From Falsiroseomonas selenitidurans (GTDB taxonomy: Bacteria > Pseudomonadota > Alphaproteobacteria > Acetobacterales > Acetobacteraceae): DNA of 64,000 bases. The notes under the pieces are model-generated. The model had not been told where the DNA came from and made no database searches. It saw only the letters and a program-made list of their open reading frames with translations. Positions within the stretch are counted from its first letter, which is position 1. The number at the start of each line of letters is the position of its first letter. The stretch lies in NCBI RefSeq assembly GCF_012103215.1, contig NZ_JAAVNE010000008.1, forward strand, positions 1 to 64,000. The letters are read 5' to 3'. A program made the position numbers and the translations under genes. Shown here piece by piece: positions 1-7,951 of this stretch.

Positions 1-1
1 C

Positions 2-547
2 GCCGCCGCTGCCTCGGTCGGCGCGGCAGCGGGCGGCGCCGCTTCCGGGGGCGGCGCGGCGGCGCTCGGCACGGCGACCGTCGCCGGCCTTGGCGCGGCC
101 TCGGCCTCGGCTTCGGCCAACCTCACCCAGGGCAGCGCCGGGGCGCAGGCGCTGGAGGCGCTGGGCCAGGACGCGCTGGCGCAGGCGGAACTGCTCGGCC
201 AGATGCCGCGCAACCCGCTGGATTCCTGCGCACTGTCGGTGTTCAAGGAAATGACGCGCAGCTCCGGCTTCGCGGTGGCGCAGAGCTGGGTCCGCGACCT
301 GACCCGAACGGCGACGGATAGCGGCGACGCGGTGGCGCTGGGCGGGGTCTTCACCCTGGTGGGCCAGATCCGCGGCGGCGTCCGCCGGCTGGAGGATTCG
401 GTACGGACCACGGTGCTGGAGACGCTGGACCTGCCCCGCCAGGTGGAGACGCGGGACGCCTTCACCGCGGCCTCGGACCTGGACAACCTCTGCCCCGCCG
501 GGGTGATGGGAAGGCTGGCGGAGCTGACGCTGGACCAGGGCGCCTGA
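2..547 (+). CDS. C-terminal part of an unknown Ala/Gly-rich protein (5' end outside the window)
   Basis: The reading frame is open from the first bases of the window to TGA at 545-547, so the start lies upstream. About 181 residues are visible. The first ~40 are almost only Ala, Gly and Ser (low complexity, linker-like). From about residue 67 (MPRNPLDSCAL) the sequence becomes ordinary and mixed, with several predicted amphipathic helices and two cysteines. I recognise no domain or motif and assign no function. An internal ATG at 203 could serve as a start, but the frame upstream is clean and continuous, so I read it as one truncated gene. It is followed 58 bp later by the nucleoside deoxyribosyltransferase gene on the same strand. 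Confidence 0.55.
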   Translation, partial: AAAASVGAAAGGAASGGGAAALGTATVAGLGAASASASANLTQGSAGAQALEALGQDALAQAELLGQMPRNPLDSCALSVFKEMTRSSGFAVAQSWVRDLTRTATDSGDAVALGGVFTLVGQIRGGVRRLEDSVRTTVLETLDLPRQVETRDAFTAASDLDNLCPAGVMGRLAELTLDQGA

Positions 548-605
548 CGCAGCGCTGATTCCCCCCCGGGCTGCCAGGCGGCGGCGGCTCGGGCATGATG
601 GGGGG

Positions 606-1163
606 ATGAAGGTCTATCTCGCCGGTCCCGATGTCTTCCTGCCCGACGCCGCCGCCATGGCGGCGGAGAAGAAGCGACTCTGCGCCCGGCACGGGCTGGA
701 GGGCGTCTTTCCCACCGACCCACGGCCGGACCCGGCGGCGGATGCGCAGGCCGACCTCTGGTACGCCATCTACCTGCGGAACGAGGCGCATATCCGCGCC
801 TGCGACGCGCTGGTGGCCAACCTGACGCCCTTCCGCGGCCCCTCCGCCGATGCCGGCACGGTGTATGAGCTCGGCTTCATGCGCGCCCTCGGCCGGCCGG
901 TGGCCGGCTACAGCAACGACGCGCTGGGCTTTTCCGACCGCACGCGCCGCTTCCTCGGCCAGGGGCTGGCCCGGCGCGGCGAGCGGGACGTGGATGCGGA
1001 GGGCTTGGCGCTGGAGGATTTCGGCCTGGCCGACAATCTGATGATCGATGGCGGCATCCGCGCCGCCGGCGGGCTGCTGGTGCGCAAACCGGTGGCGCCG
1101 GCACGCCGCTGGCAGGACCTGGAAGGCTTCGAGGCCTGCCTGAAGGCGCTGGCCGCCGGTTGA
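606..1163 (+). CDS. Nucleoside 2-deoxyribosyltransferase family protein
   Basis: 185 residues, the usual size of the family. Members cleave the N-glycosidic bond of 2'-deoxynucleosides or nucleoside phosphates, either transferring the deoxyribosyl group to another base or hydrolysing it. The N-terminal YLAGPDVF (residues 4-11) is the family's nucleotide-binding signature, and GTVYELGFM (about 84-92) carries Glu88 in the position of the nucleophilic glutamate. The C-terminal part keeps the FGLADNLM-type segment. The ATG follows a G-run that can act as a ribosome site. It stands alone, with 85 bp before the next gene. Probable role is salvage or housecleaning of deoxynucleotides; exact substrate cannot be told. 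Confidence 0.88.
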   Translation: MKVYLAGPDVFLPDAAAMAAEKKRLCARHGLEGVFPTDPRPDPAADAQADLWYAIYLRNEAHIRACDALVANLTPFRGPSADAGTVYELGFMRALGRPVAGYSNDALGFSDRTRRFLGQGLARRGERDVDAEGLALEDFGLADNLMIDGGIRAAGGLLVRKPVAPARRWQDLEGFEACLKALAAG

Positions 1164-1248
1164 GCCCGGCCGGCGCTTCCCGGTTGACAGGCGCCGCCTG
1201 CCGCGCCGAGCCTGGGAGGGCTGGCCTGCAACCTGCCGAAAGCCGCCC

Positions 1249-2955
1249 ATGACCCAGACCCTTCCCGGCCGCCCCACCATCAGCGGCACCCGCCACGCCA
1301 TCAGCGCCGGGCATTACCTGGCGGCGGCGGCCGGATTTGCGGTGCTGGAGGCCGGCGGCAACGCCGTGGATGCGGGCTGCGCCGCGGGCCTCGCGCTCGG
1401 CGTGCTGCAGCCGGACCTGGTTTCCGTGGCCGGCGTGGCGCCGATCCTGATCCGCCTGGCGGATGGGACGGTCGAGAGCATCGCCGGCCTCGGCCACTGG
1501 CCGCGCGCCACGCCGCCCGACGTCTTCATGCGCGAGCATGGCGGCAGGATGCCCTCCGGCGTGCGGCGGATGGTGGTGCCGGCAGCGCCCGATGCCTGGA
1601 TCCAGGCGCTGGCCCGGCATGGCACGATGACCTTCGGCGATATCGCCGCCGCCGCCATCCGCTTCGCGGCGGAAGGCTACGCCATGTACCCGCTGCTGCA
1701 GGAGAGCATCACGGCGCATGAGGCCGAGTATCGCCGCTGGCCGCAGAACGCCGCCATCTTTCTGCCCGGCGGCGGCATCCCGGAGATCGGCCGGCGCTTC
1801 GTGCAGGCTGATCTGGCGCGCAGCCTGGGCTACATGGTGGACCAGGAACGCGCCGCCGGCGGCGACCGCCTGGCCGGCCTCGAAGCCGCCCGCGCCGCCT
1901 TCTACAAGGGCGATCTGGCGCGGGAGGTGGTGCGCTTCGTGCAGGCCGAAGGCGGCTTCCTCTCGGCCGAGGACATGGCGCAGTTCCGCTCCCGCATCGA
2001 GCCGGTGGTGGCGCGGGACTGGCGCGGCCACACGCTGCTGACCTGCGGCCCCTGGTGCCAGGGCCCGGCCCTGGCCGAGGCGCTGCTGATCGTGGAGCGG
2101 CTGGGCCTGGATGGGCTGGCGCACAATTCGGCCGCCTATATCCACCGGATCGTGGAGGCGCTGAAGGGCGCCCTGGCGGACCGGGAGTACCATTTCGGCG
2201 ACCCCGCCATGGTGGATGTGCCGCTGGAGGCGCTGCTCTCCCCCGGCCATATCGCCGCCCGCGCCGCGGCCATCGACCTCATCCGCGCCCATCCCGGCCT
2301 GCCGGAGCCGATTCTCGGCCGCGGCAACCAGCTGCCGGCGGCCACGCGGGCCGACCTGCCGAAGGTGGAGGCGGATACCAGCTACGTCGCGGTGGTGGAT
2401 CGCTGGGGCAATGCCTTCTCCGCCACCCCCTCCGACGGGTCCTGGAACGTGCCCGTGGTGCCGGGCACCGGCCTGGTGATCTCCGGCCGCGGCTCGCAGA
2501 ACCGGCCGGACCCGGCGCACCCGGCCGGCGTCGCGCCCGGCAAACGGCCGCGGCTGACGCCGAACCCGGCCATGGTGGTGACGAAGGACGGCGGCGTGAT
2601 GCCCTTCGGCACGCCGGGCGGCGACGTGCAGATCCAGGCCATGCTGCAGGTGATGCTCAACATCCTGCATTTCGGCATGGAGGTGCAGGAGGCGATCGAG
2701 GCGCCGCGTGTCGCCAGCTATTCCTTCCCCTCCTCCTTCGCGCCCTATGAGTATTTCCCCGGCCGGCTGGCCGTCGAATCCCGCATCCCGGCGGAGACCC
2801 GCGCCGAGCTGGCGGCGATGGGGCATGAGGTGAAGGACTGGCCAGGGATGACCTGGCTGGCCGGCAGCGTGGAGGTGGTGCTGCACGATGCGGCGGCCGG
2901 CCTCAAGCGCGCCGGCGCCGATCCGCGCCGCCCGGCCTACGCCATCGCCTCATGA
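1249..2955 (+). CDS. Gamma-glutamyltransferase family Ntn-hydrolase (paralog 1)
   Basis: 568 residues with the whole GGT fold. The N-terminal half has the AGGNAVDAGCA segment typical of the large subunit. The autoprocessing site is at D376-T377-S378-Y379, where canonical enzymes have TTH; Thr377 would become the N-terminal nucleophile of the small subunit. GxGLVISGRGSQ and the C-terminal TPNPAMVV...GTPGGD segments are also family features. No signal peptide is evident, so it is probably cytoplasmic. The non-canonical residues after the nucleophile, as in many alphaproteobacterial paralogs, suggest an amidase or acylase-like substrate rather than glutathione. It overlaps the next gene by 4 bp (ATGA), implying coupled translation. 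A second paralog lies at 53987-55621. Confidence 0.85.
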   Translation: MTQTLPGRPTISGTRHAISAGHYLAAAAGFAVLEAGGNAVDAGCAAGLALGVLQPDLVSVAGVAPILIRLADGTVESIAGLGHWPRATPPDVFMREHGGRMPSGVRRMVVPAAPDAWIQALARHGTMTFGDIAAAAIRFAAEGYAMYPLLQESITAHEAEYRRWPQNAAIFLPGGGIPEIGRRFVQADLARSLGYMVDQERAAGGDRLAGLEAARAAFYKGDLAREVVRFVQAEGGFLSAEDMAQFRSRIEPVVARDWRGHTLLTCGPWCQGPALAEALLIVERLGLDGLAHNSAAYIHRIVEALKGALADREYHFGDPAMVDVPLEALLSPGHIAARAAAIDLIRAHPGLPEPILGRGNQLPAATRADLPKVEADTSYVAVVDRWGNAFSATPSDGSWNVPVVPGTGLVISGRGSQNRPDPAHPAGVAPGKRPRLTPNPAMVVTKDGGVMPFGTPGGDVQIQAMLQVMLNILHFGMEVQEAIEAPRVASYSFPSSFAPYEYFPGRLAVESRIPAETRAELAAMGHEVKDWPGMTWLAGSVEVVLHDAAAGLKRAGADPRRPAYAIAS

Positions 2956-3746
2956 TCCTGCCGCGTCGCGCCCTGCTGGCTGCGCCTGCCCTGGTCGCCG
3001 GGCGCGCGGCCGCGCAGGGGGCGGCCGTCGACCTGCTGCTGGTGTTGGCGGTCGATGCCTCCGGCTCCATCGACGTGGATGAATTCGCCCTGCAGCGGGA
3101 CGGGCTGGCGGAGGCCATCGCGCACCCCGCCGTGCTGTCGGCCATCCGTTCCCGCCCGCTCGGCGCGATCGGGGTGGCGATGGTGGAATGGGGTTCGCCC
3201 GGCGGCGCGGCGACGGTGGTGGACTGGATGCGCGTGGCGGATGCCGAGGGCGCCCGCGCCGCCGGGGCGGCGATGCGCGATGCGCCGCGCTCCCGCCAGT
3301 CCTACAACGCCATCGGCGACGCCATCCTGCACGCCACCGCGCTGATCGCCGCGGCCCCCTGGGCGGCGGAGGCGCGCACCATCGACCTGTCCGGCGACGG
3401 GCCGGACATCCGCAGCCTGGTGCCGGCCGCGGAGGCGCGGGACCTGGCGGTGGCGCAGGGCATCGTGGTGAACGCGCTGGCGATCGAGGCCAGTTCCGCC
3501 TGGTCCGGCGGGCGGCTGGAGGCGGCCTACCGGCGCGATGTCATCGGCGGTGCGGGCGCCTTCGTGATGGTGGCGGAGGACCGGCGCGACTTCGCCCGCG
3601 CGCTGCGCGCCAAGCTGGTGCGGGAGTTGGCGCTGCACCCGGCGGCGGCAGGCGCCGCCCATGCGGCGGGCATCCCGGCGCCGGCGGCCGATTCCACGGC
3701 CCTCGCCGCCCCTTCCCAGCCGCGCGCAATTCCCCCAAGGTCGTGA
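2952..3746 (+). CDS. DUF1194 (von Willebrand factor A-like) exported protein
   Basis: 264 residues. The N-terminus (MILPRRALLAAPALVAGRAAA) reads as a signal peptide with cleavage near residue 21, possibly Tat-like because of the RR pair. The mature part begins with LLLVLAVDASGSIDVDEF, a MIDAS-type DxSxS metal motif as in von Willebrand A domains and in DUF1194. A later IDLSGDGPDIR segment matches the second conserved strand. The C-terminal ~25 residues are Ala/Pro-rich and probably unstructured. Its start codon overlaps the GGT stop codon. Family function is unknown; a periplasmic metal-dependent binding role is an inference from the fold. Confidence 0.82.
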   Translation: MILPRRALLAAPALVAGRAAAQGAAVDLLLVLAVDASGSIDVDEFALQRDGLAEAIAHPAVLSAIRSRPLGAIGVAMVEWGSPGGAATVVDWMRVADAEGARAAGAAMRDAPRSRQSYNAIGDAILHATALIAAAPWAAEARTIDLSGDGPDIRSLVPAAEARDLAVAQGIVVNALAIEASSAWSGGRLEAAYRRDVIGGAGAFVMVAEDRRDFARALRAKLVRELALHPAAAGAAHAAGIPAPAADSTALAAPSQPRAIPPRS

Positions 3747-3775
3747 ACAGGACAGGGGATGCTGGATCAAACAAG

Positions 3776-5275
3776 GTGACCGAACCCGGCCGCGCCTTCG
3801 ACGAGATGCATGAGGCGGACCAGGTCCGCCCGGCCTATGCCGGGATCGACGCCTGGCTCAAGGCGCATGGGCGGGAAGCCCTGGCGGCGAAGCGCGCGGA
3901 GGCGGAGGCGCTGTTCCGCCGCGTCGGCATCACCTTCGCCGTCTATGGCGAAGGCGGCGACCCGGAACGGCTGATCCCCTTCGACGTGATCCCGCGCATC
4001 CTGGCCCGCGCCGAATGGAACCGCCTGGCCACCGGCCTGACCCAGCGGGTGCGGGCGCTGAACATGTTCATGGCCGATGTCTATGGCAAGCAGGAGATCC
4101 TGGCCGCCGGCCTGATCCCGCGCGCCCTGGTGCTGGAGAACGAGGCCTATCGCCCGGAGATGGCCGGCTTCCGCCCGCCCGGCGGCATTTACAGCCACAT
4201 CTCCGGCATCGACCTGGTGCGTACCGGGGCGGATGATTTCTACGTCCTGGAGGATAATTGCCGCACACCCTCCGGGGTCTCCTACATGCTGGAGAACCGG
4301 GAGGCGATGCTACGGCTGTTCCCGGGGCTCTGTGCCAACCATCGCCTGGCGCCGGTCGGGCATTATCCGGAAGACCTGCTGGAGACGCTGAAGGAAGCCG
4401 CGCCGCCGAACTGCCCGGGGGAGCCCAGCGTCGCCATCCTGACGCCCGGCCATTTCAACAGCGCCTATTACGAGCATTGCTTCCTGGCGGATGAGATGGG
4501 CGTGGAGGTGGTGGAGGGCGCCGACCTCTTCGTGCGCGACGACGTGGTCTACATGCGCACCACGGCCGGGCCGCGGCGCGTCGATGTGCTGTACCGGCGG
4601 ATCGACGACGAATACCTCGACCCGACGGTGTTCCGCCCGGACAGCATGCTGGGCGTGCCGGGCATCTTCGCCGCCTATCGCGCCGGCAACGTCACCCTGG
4701 CCAATGCGCCGGGCGCGGGCATCGCCGACGACAAGGCGATCTACCCCTTCGTGCCGGAGATGATCCGCTTCTACCTGGGCGAAACGGCGCTGCTGCAGAA
4801 CGTGCCGACCTTCCTCTGCGAGCGGGAGGAGGAACGCGCCTATGTGCTGGCCAACATGGCGGAGCTGGTGGTGAAGCTGGCGCGCGGTTCCGGCGGCTAC
4901 GGCATGCTGATCGGCCCGCACAGCACGCCGGAACAGCGCGAGGAATTCGCCCGCCGCATCCTGGCCCGCCCGGCCGACTACATCGCCCAGCCGACGCTGG
5001 CGCTGTCCACCGTGCCGACCCTGGCGGGCGATTCGATCGCCCCGCGCCATGTCGACCTGCGGCCCTATGTGCTGACCGGGAAGGAGGTGCGGATCGTGCC
5101 GGGGGGGCTGACGCGCGTGGCGCTGCGGGAGGGTTCGCTGGTGGTCAATTCATCCCAGGGCGGCGGCACCAAGGACACCTGGGTGGTCGATCCCTCGCCG
5201 CCCCCGGGCCAGAGCCAGTCGCAATCCCAGCGCGGCGCCGGCCAGTCGCAGTCGCAATCCCAGTCCCAAGGCTGA
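3776..5275 (+). CDS. Circularly permuted type 2 ATP-grasp protein of the Anbu/alpha-E cluster
   Basis: Predicted peptide or amide ligase, about 499 residues. Conserved family segments are AFDEM near the N-terminus, VYGKQEIL, VLEDNCRTPSGVSYMLENR, YRRIDDEYLDP, KARGSGGYGML-like VKLARGSGGYGM and the closing SSQGGGTKDTWVV. I place the start at GTG 3776 because it retains the conserved AFDEM; GTG 3743 and ATG 3806 are alternatives. The frame is open much further upstream, but that part is a shadow of the DUF1194 gene. The last ~25 residues are an added Pro then Ser/Gln tail (two SQSQSQ-type blocks). The alpha-E gene follows after 6 bp, so they are surely cotranscribed. In published genome-context work this family is linked to Anbu and transglutaminase-like genes; its product is unknown. 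Confidence 0.88.
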   Translation: MTEPGRAFDEMHEADQVRPAYAGIDAWLKAHGREALAAKRAEAEALFRRVGITFAVYGEGGDPERLIPFDVIPRILARAEWNRLATGLTQRVRALNMFMADVYGKQEILAAGLIPRALVLENEAYRPEMAGFRPPGGIYSHISGIDLVRTGADDFYVLEDNCRTPSGVSYMLENREAMLRLFPGLCANHRLAPVGHYPEDLLETLKEAAPPNCPGEPSVAILTPGHFNSAYYEHCFLADEMGVEVVEGADLFVRDDVVYMRTTAGPRRVDVLYRRIDDEYLDPTVFRPDSMLGVPGIFAAYRAGNVTLANAPGAGIADDKAIYPFVPEMIRFYLGETALLQNVPTFLCEREEERAYVLANMAELVVKLARGSGGYGMLIGPHSTPEQREEFARRILARPADYIAQPTLALSTVPTLAGDSIAPRHVDLRPYVLTGKEVRIVPGGLTRVALREGSLVVNSSQGGGTKDTWVVDPSPPPGQSQSQSQRGAGQSQSQSQSQG

Positions 5276-5281
5276 CGCCCG

Positions 5282-6235
5282 ATGCTCTCCCGCACCGCGG
5301 ACAGCCTGTTCTGGATGGGCCGCTACACCGAACGCGCCGGCAACCTGGCGCGCGGGATGCAGGTGGCGCTGCGCATGTCCGGCCTCGGCAGCAGCCTGGG
5401 CGGGCCGGAGGAGGGGCTGCTCAACGAATGGCACAGCCTGCTGGTCGCCGCCGGCGCCGAGCCCGGCTACCGCGAACACCATGCGGCGGTGACGGCGGAA
5501 GCGGTGATCCGCTGGCTGGCGCTGGATGCGCGCAACCCGTCCTCCATCGCCGCCTGCATCGAGGCCGCGCGCGGCAATGGCCGCGCCGTCCGCACGGCGC
5601 TGACCGTCGACATGTGGGAAGCGCTGAACGACACCTGGCGGGAGATGCGGCTGCTGGCGCCGACCGCTGCGGATGCGGACCGGCTGCCGGGATTCCTCGA
5701 CTGGGTGCGGGCGCGCGCGCATCTGTTCAACGGCGCTGCGGCGGACACCATGCTGCGCGACGAAGGGTGGCTGTTCGTGCATCTCGGCGTCATGCTGGAA
5801 CGCGCCGACAACACCGCGCGGCTGCTTGATTCGAAGCATGACGCGCTGGCCGGCCCGGGCAGCGAGGGGGCGGTGGCCTATGCGCAGTGGCAGGCGCTGC
5901 TGCGTTCCGTCTCCGCGCTGCGGTCCTTCCAATGGCTGTACCACACGCGGCTGCGGCCGGGGCTGGTGGCGGAGATGCTGGTGGTGCGGCCGGAACTGCC
6001 GCGCTCGCTGGTTTCCTGCCATGGGCGCGTGCTGCATGCGCTGGAAGGCATCGCCGAGGCGACGGGCGGCCGCCGCGGCGACCCGCAGCGCATCGCGGCG
6101 GAGATCCAGGACCGGCTCGCCAAGGGCCGCATGGAGGACATCCTGGCGCGCGGCCTGCACGACTGGCTGACGGCGCAGATCAACCGCAACATCGAACTCG
6201 GCCGCGCCATCCAGGCGCTCTATCTCTCCGGCTGA
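5282..6235 (+). CDS. Alpha-E domain protein (DUF403) partner of the ATP-grasp ligase
   Basis: 317 residues, full length. It opens with MLSRTADSLFWMGRYTERAGNLAR, the invariant N-terminal helix of the family, and continues as an almost all-helical protein with the LERADNTARLLDSK segment around residues 175-190 that is the second family hallmark. Alpha-E proteins are encoded next to circularly permuted ATP-grasp enzymes and Anbu proteases and are thought to work with them in making or attaching a peptide-like tag; that function is proposed, not proven. It lies 6 bp after the ATP-grasp gene. A pair of repeat elements and a DUF5675-like gene separate it from the Anbu gene downstream. Confidence 0.9.
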   Translation: MLSRTADSLFWMGRYTERAGNLARGMQVALRMSGLGSSLGGPEEGLLNEWHSLLVAAGAEPGYREHHAAVTAEAVIRWLALDARNPSSIAACIEAARGNGRAVRTALTVDMWEALNDTWREMRLLAPTAADADRLPGFLDWVRARAHLFNGAAADTMLRDEGWLFVHLGVMLERADNTARLLDSKHDALAGPGSEGAVAYAQWQALLRSVSALRSFQWLYHTRLRPGLVAEMLVVRPELPRSLVSCHGRVLHALEGIAEATGGRRGDPQRIAAEIQDRLAKGRMEDILARGLHDWLTAQINRNIELGRAIQALYLSG

Positions 6236-6376
6236 GAGACCGGTTGAGCACGCCGGCGGCGGAGGGGCGGCAGGCGATTTGTCGGCCCTGCAGGGCGCCG
6301 GGCGCCGCCGATGCTGGTTGCATCGGCAAGGTCGGCGACGCCGCAGGGGCGCAAAGGCGCCGCCGAACCGACCCGC
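6233..6376. repeat. Repeat family R4, copy A, apparently interrupted
   Basis: The 17 bases at 6233-6249 (starting inside the alpha-E stop codon) and the 20 bases at 6357-6376 match, in order and in inverse orientation, the element at 56306-56359. In that other copy the two segments lie side by side; here about 107 bp of GC-rich sequence separate them. The 20-base block GCGCCGCCGAACCGACCCGC is identical to the reverse complement of 56327-56346. I see no gene in the intervening sequence. Confidence 0.6.
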
Positions 6377-6393
6377 CGGTATTCTCACACCCG

Positions 6394-6505
6394 GCGCAGG
6401 AAGGTTTCGCCTTCGTGCGCCTCAACCGCCGGGCGGTCCGCGTCCGCGGCCCTTGGCTTCGCGGCACTGGCCGCGGCGCCCGCTCGGCCCCTCGGGCCGC
6501 AGGTC
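6394..6505. repeat. Repeat family R1, copy A
   Basis: It begins with a hairpin at 6394-6420: arms GCGCAGGAAGG and CCTTCGTGCGC with one G-G mismatch and a 5-nt loop. It continues with a 20-base block at 6443-6462 (TCCGCGGCCCTTGGCTTCGC) and a 14-base block at 6492-6505 (TCGGGCCGCAGGTC). All three parts recur in the same order and orientation at 34307-34424. The region 6236-6625 holds no convincing gene, only R4, R1 and a short hairpin. Confidence 0.75.
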
Positions 6506-6546
6506 GGGACTTCCTGCGCGAGGCATCAAACGGCCTCTGAGCGGCG

Positions 6547-6564
6547 CTGTTCCCCCGGGAACAG
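6547..6564. other. Short perfect hairpin upstream of the DUF5675-like gene
   Basis: CTGTTCCC and GGGAACAG form an 8-bp stem around two cytosines, 62 bp before the start at 6626. There is no U-tract after it. It could be an operator, a protein-binding palindrome or an RNA structure in the leader; nothing more can be said from the sequence. Confidence 0.35.
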
Positions 6565-6625
6565 GGGCCGCGGTGCCGCCGCGGCATACTGGGCGCATCA
6601 CGAACCCTGGTGAGGAGCAGCCCCG

Positions 6626-7165
6626 ATGTCCAGCAACAGTGTCACCGTCACCTACAGGCGCGGCAGGAGCTACGTGCAGAACCGCTACCAGGTGAAGGGC
6701 CCGGACAAGCAGCCGCTGGTGAAGGATGGCCGGCCGGTGATGCAGACTGCGCATGGCCTGGTGGGCGAGCTGTGGGTCCACGGCCTGATGTTCGAGACGA
6801 TCGAGCGCATGGACGGCTACATGCACATGAAGGGCGGCCAGACCTACCGCAACTCCACCATCTACTGGAACGGCCATTACGGTTCCTATGTGATCAACCC
6901 CTGGCTCGGCCGCAAGGCGGAGGAGAAGCAGGGCAACATCCTGATGCACCCCGCCAACCATGCCTCCCACCTCGAGGGCTGCGTCTCGGTCGGCTTCCTG
7001 AACCCGCAGGGCAGGCTGGAGGACAGCAAGTACAGTTTCGACGTGCTGTGGGACCAGTGCGGCGGCGCGGCAGGGGCGCAGCAGGGCCAGGTGGTGCTGA
7101 ACCTGGTGGTGGAGGGCGACATGCCCGCGCGGTCCGCCTGCACGGCGTGGTGCTATACCGGCTGA
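6626..7165 (+). CDS. DUF5675-like protein lying between alpha-E and Anbu genes
   Basis: 179 residues, no signal peptide. The middle segment GNILMHPANHASHLEGCVSVGF (about residues 111-132) resembles the conserved H-x-x-N...GC block of DUF5675, a family found in bacteria and phages. An upstream GELWVHGLMFETIER stretch fits the family's first strands. The His/Asn/Gly-Cys arrangement superficially recalls a cysteine hydrolase or L,D-transpeptidase active site, but that is speculation. The start at 6626 has GAGGAG about 8 bases upstream. The Anbu protease gene begins 51 bp downstream on the same strand. I cannot assign a reaction. Confidence 0.65.
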   Translation: MSSNSVTVTYRRGRSYVQNRYQVKGPDKQPLVKDGRPVMQTAHGLVGELWVHGLMFETIERMDGYMHMKGGQTYRNSTIYWNGHYGSYVINPWLGRKAEEKQGNILMHPANHASHLEGCVSVGFLNPQGRLEDSKYSFDVLWDQCGGAAGAQQGQVVLNLVVEGDMPARSACTAWCYTG

Positions 7166-7216
7166 AACGCGCATGACCATTGACCGCGGGCCCGGCGCCG
7201 GGCCTTCTTCGCGGCC

Positions 7217-7951
7217 ATGACCTATTGCGTCGGATTGCTGCTGGAGGATGGGCTGGTGATGCTGTCGGACACCCGCACCAATGCGGGCGTCGACAACATC
7301 TCGGTCTTCGGCAAGACCTACCTGCACGAACAGGCCGGGGAGCGTGTGCTGGCCCTGCTGACGGCGGGCAACCTCGCCGTGACGCAGGCAGTCTGGAACC
7401 GGCTGCAGGAAGGCGTGCGGCTGGATGGTGTGGCGACGACGCTGGCGCAGGTGCCCAGCATGTTCCGCGCCGCCCAGCTGGTCGGCGCCGCGGTGCGGGA
7501 GGTGTTCGAGGCCGATGGGCCCGGCCTGCGCGCCCAGGGCATCGGCTTCGATGTCGCCATCCTGCTCGGCGGGCAGATCGGCGCCGCGGCGCCGCGGCTG
7601 TTCCTGGTCTATGCCGCCGGCAATTTCATCGAGGCGACGGCGGATACGCCCTTCCTGCAGGTGGGGGAGCACAAATACGGCAAGCCGATCCTGGACCGCG
7701 TGCTGAACCCCACGACGCCGCTGGCCGATGGGGTGACGCTGGCGCTGATCAGCATGGACAGCACGCTGCGATCCAACCTGACCGTCGGCCTGCCGATCGA
7801 CCTGACGGTGATCCGCCGCGATGCGCTGGCCGTCGCGCTGAAGCGGCGGATCACGGAGGATGATCCCTATTTCGCCTTCCTGCGGCAGCGCTGGTCGGAA
7901 AGCCTGCGCGAGGCCTACCAGGCGCTGCCGCGGCCGGACTGGCTGGGCTGA
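7217..7951 (+). CDS. Anbu-type bacterial proteasome-like protease
   Basis: 244 residues, typical for Anbu (ancestral beta subunit). After removal of Met the N-terminal Thr would be the nucleophile. Counting that Thr as 1, Asp17 (LSDTRTNAG) and Lys32 fall at the positions of the proteasome catalytic Asp and Lys. The LLTAGNLAVTQAV block follows the usual G-N-L pattern. There is no propeptide, as expected for Anbu. Anbu forms an open helical or ring assembly in characterised cases; substrates are unknown. It is the last gene of the ATP-grasp/alpha-E cluster, though 51 bp after the DUF5675-like gene. Its stop codon directly abuts the stop codon of the convergent oxidase gene. Confidence 0.9.
   Translation: MTYCVGLLLEDGLVMLSDTRTNAGVDNISVFGKTYLHEQAGERVLALLTAGNLAVTQAVWNRLQEGVRLDGVATTLAQVPSMFRAAQLVGAAVREVFEADGPGLRAQGIGFDVAILLGGQIGAAAPRLFLVYAAGNFIEATADTPFLQVGEHKYGKPILDRVLNPTTPLADGVTLALISMDSTLRSNLTVGLPIDLTVIRRDALAVALKRRITEDDPYFAFLRQRWSESLREAYQALPRPDWLG

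Noticed and set aside
1184..1212. TTGACA at 1184 as a promoter for the GGT gene
   Set aside because: No acceptable -10 element at 16-18 bp.
877..2886. Long open frame antisense to the first GGT gene, and dozens of similar ones elsewhere
   Set aside because: High GC removes stop codons from shadow frames. These translate to Arg/Ala/Gly/Pro/His-rich sequence without motifs, while the opposite strand encodes recognisable proteins.
3188..3775. N-terminal extension of the ATP-grasp gene back to 3188
   Set aside because: It is a frame-shifted shadow of the DUF1194 gene, with Gly/Arg-rich sequence.
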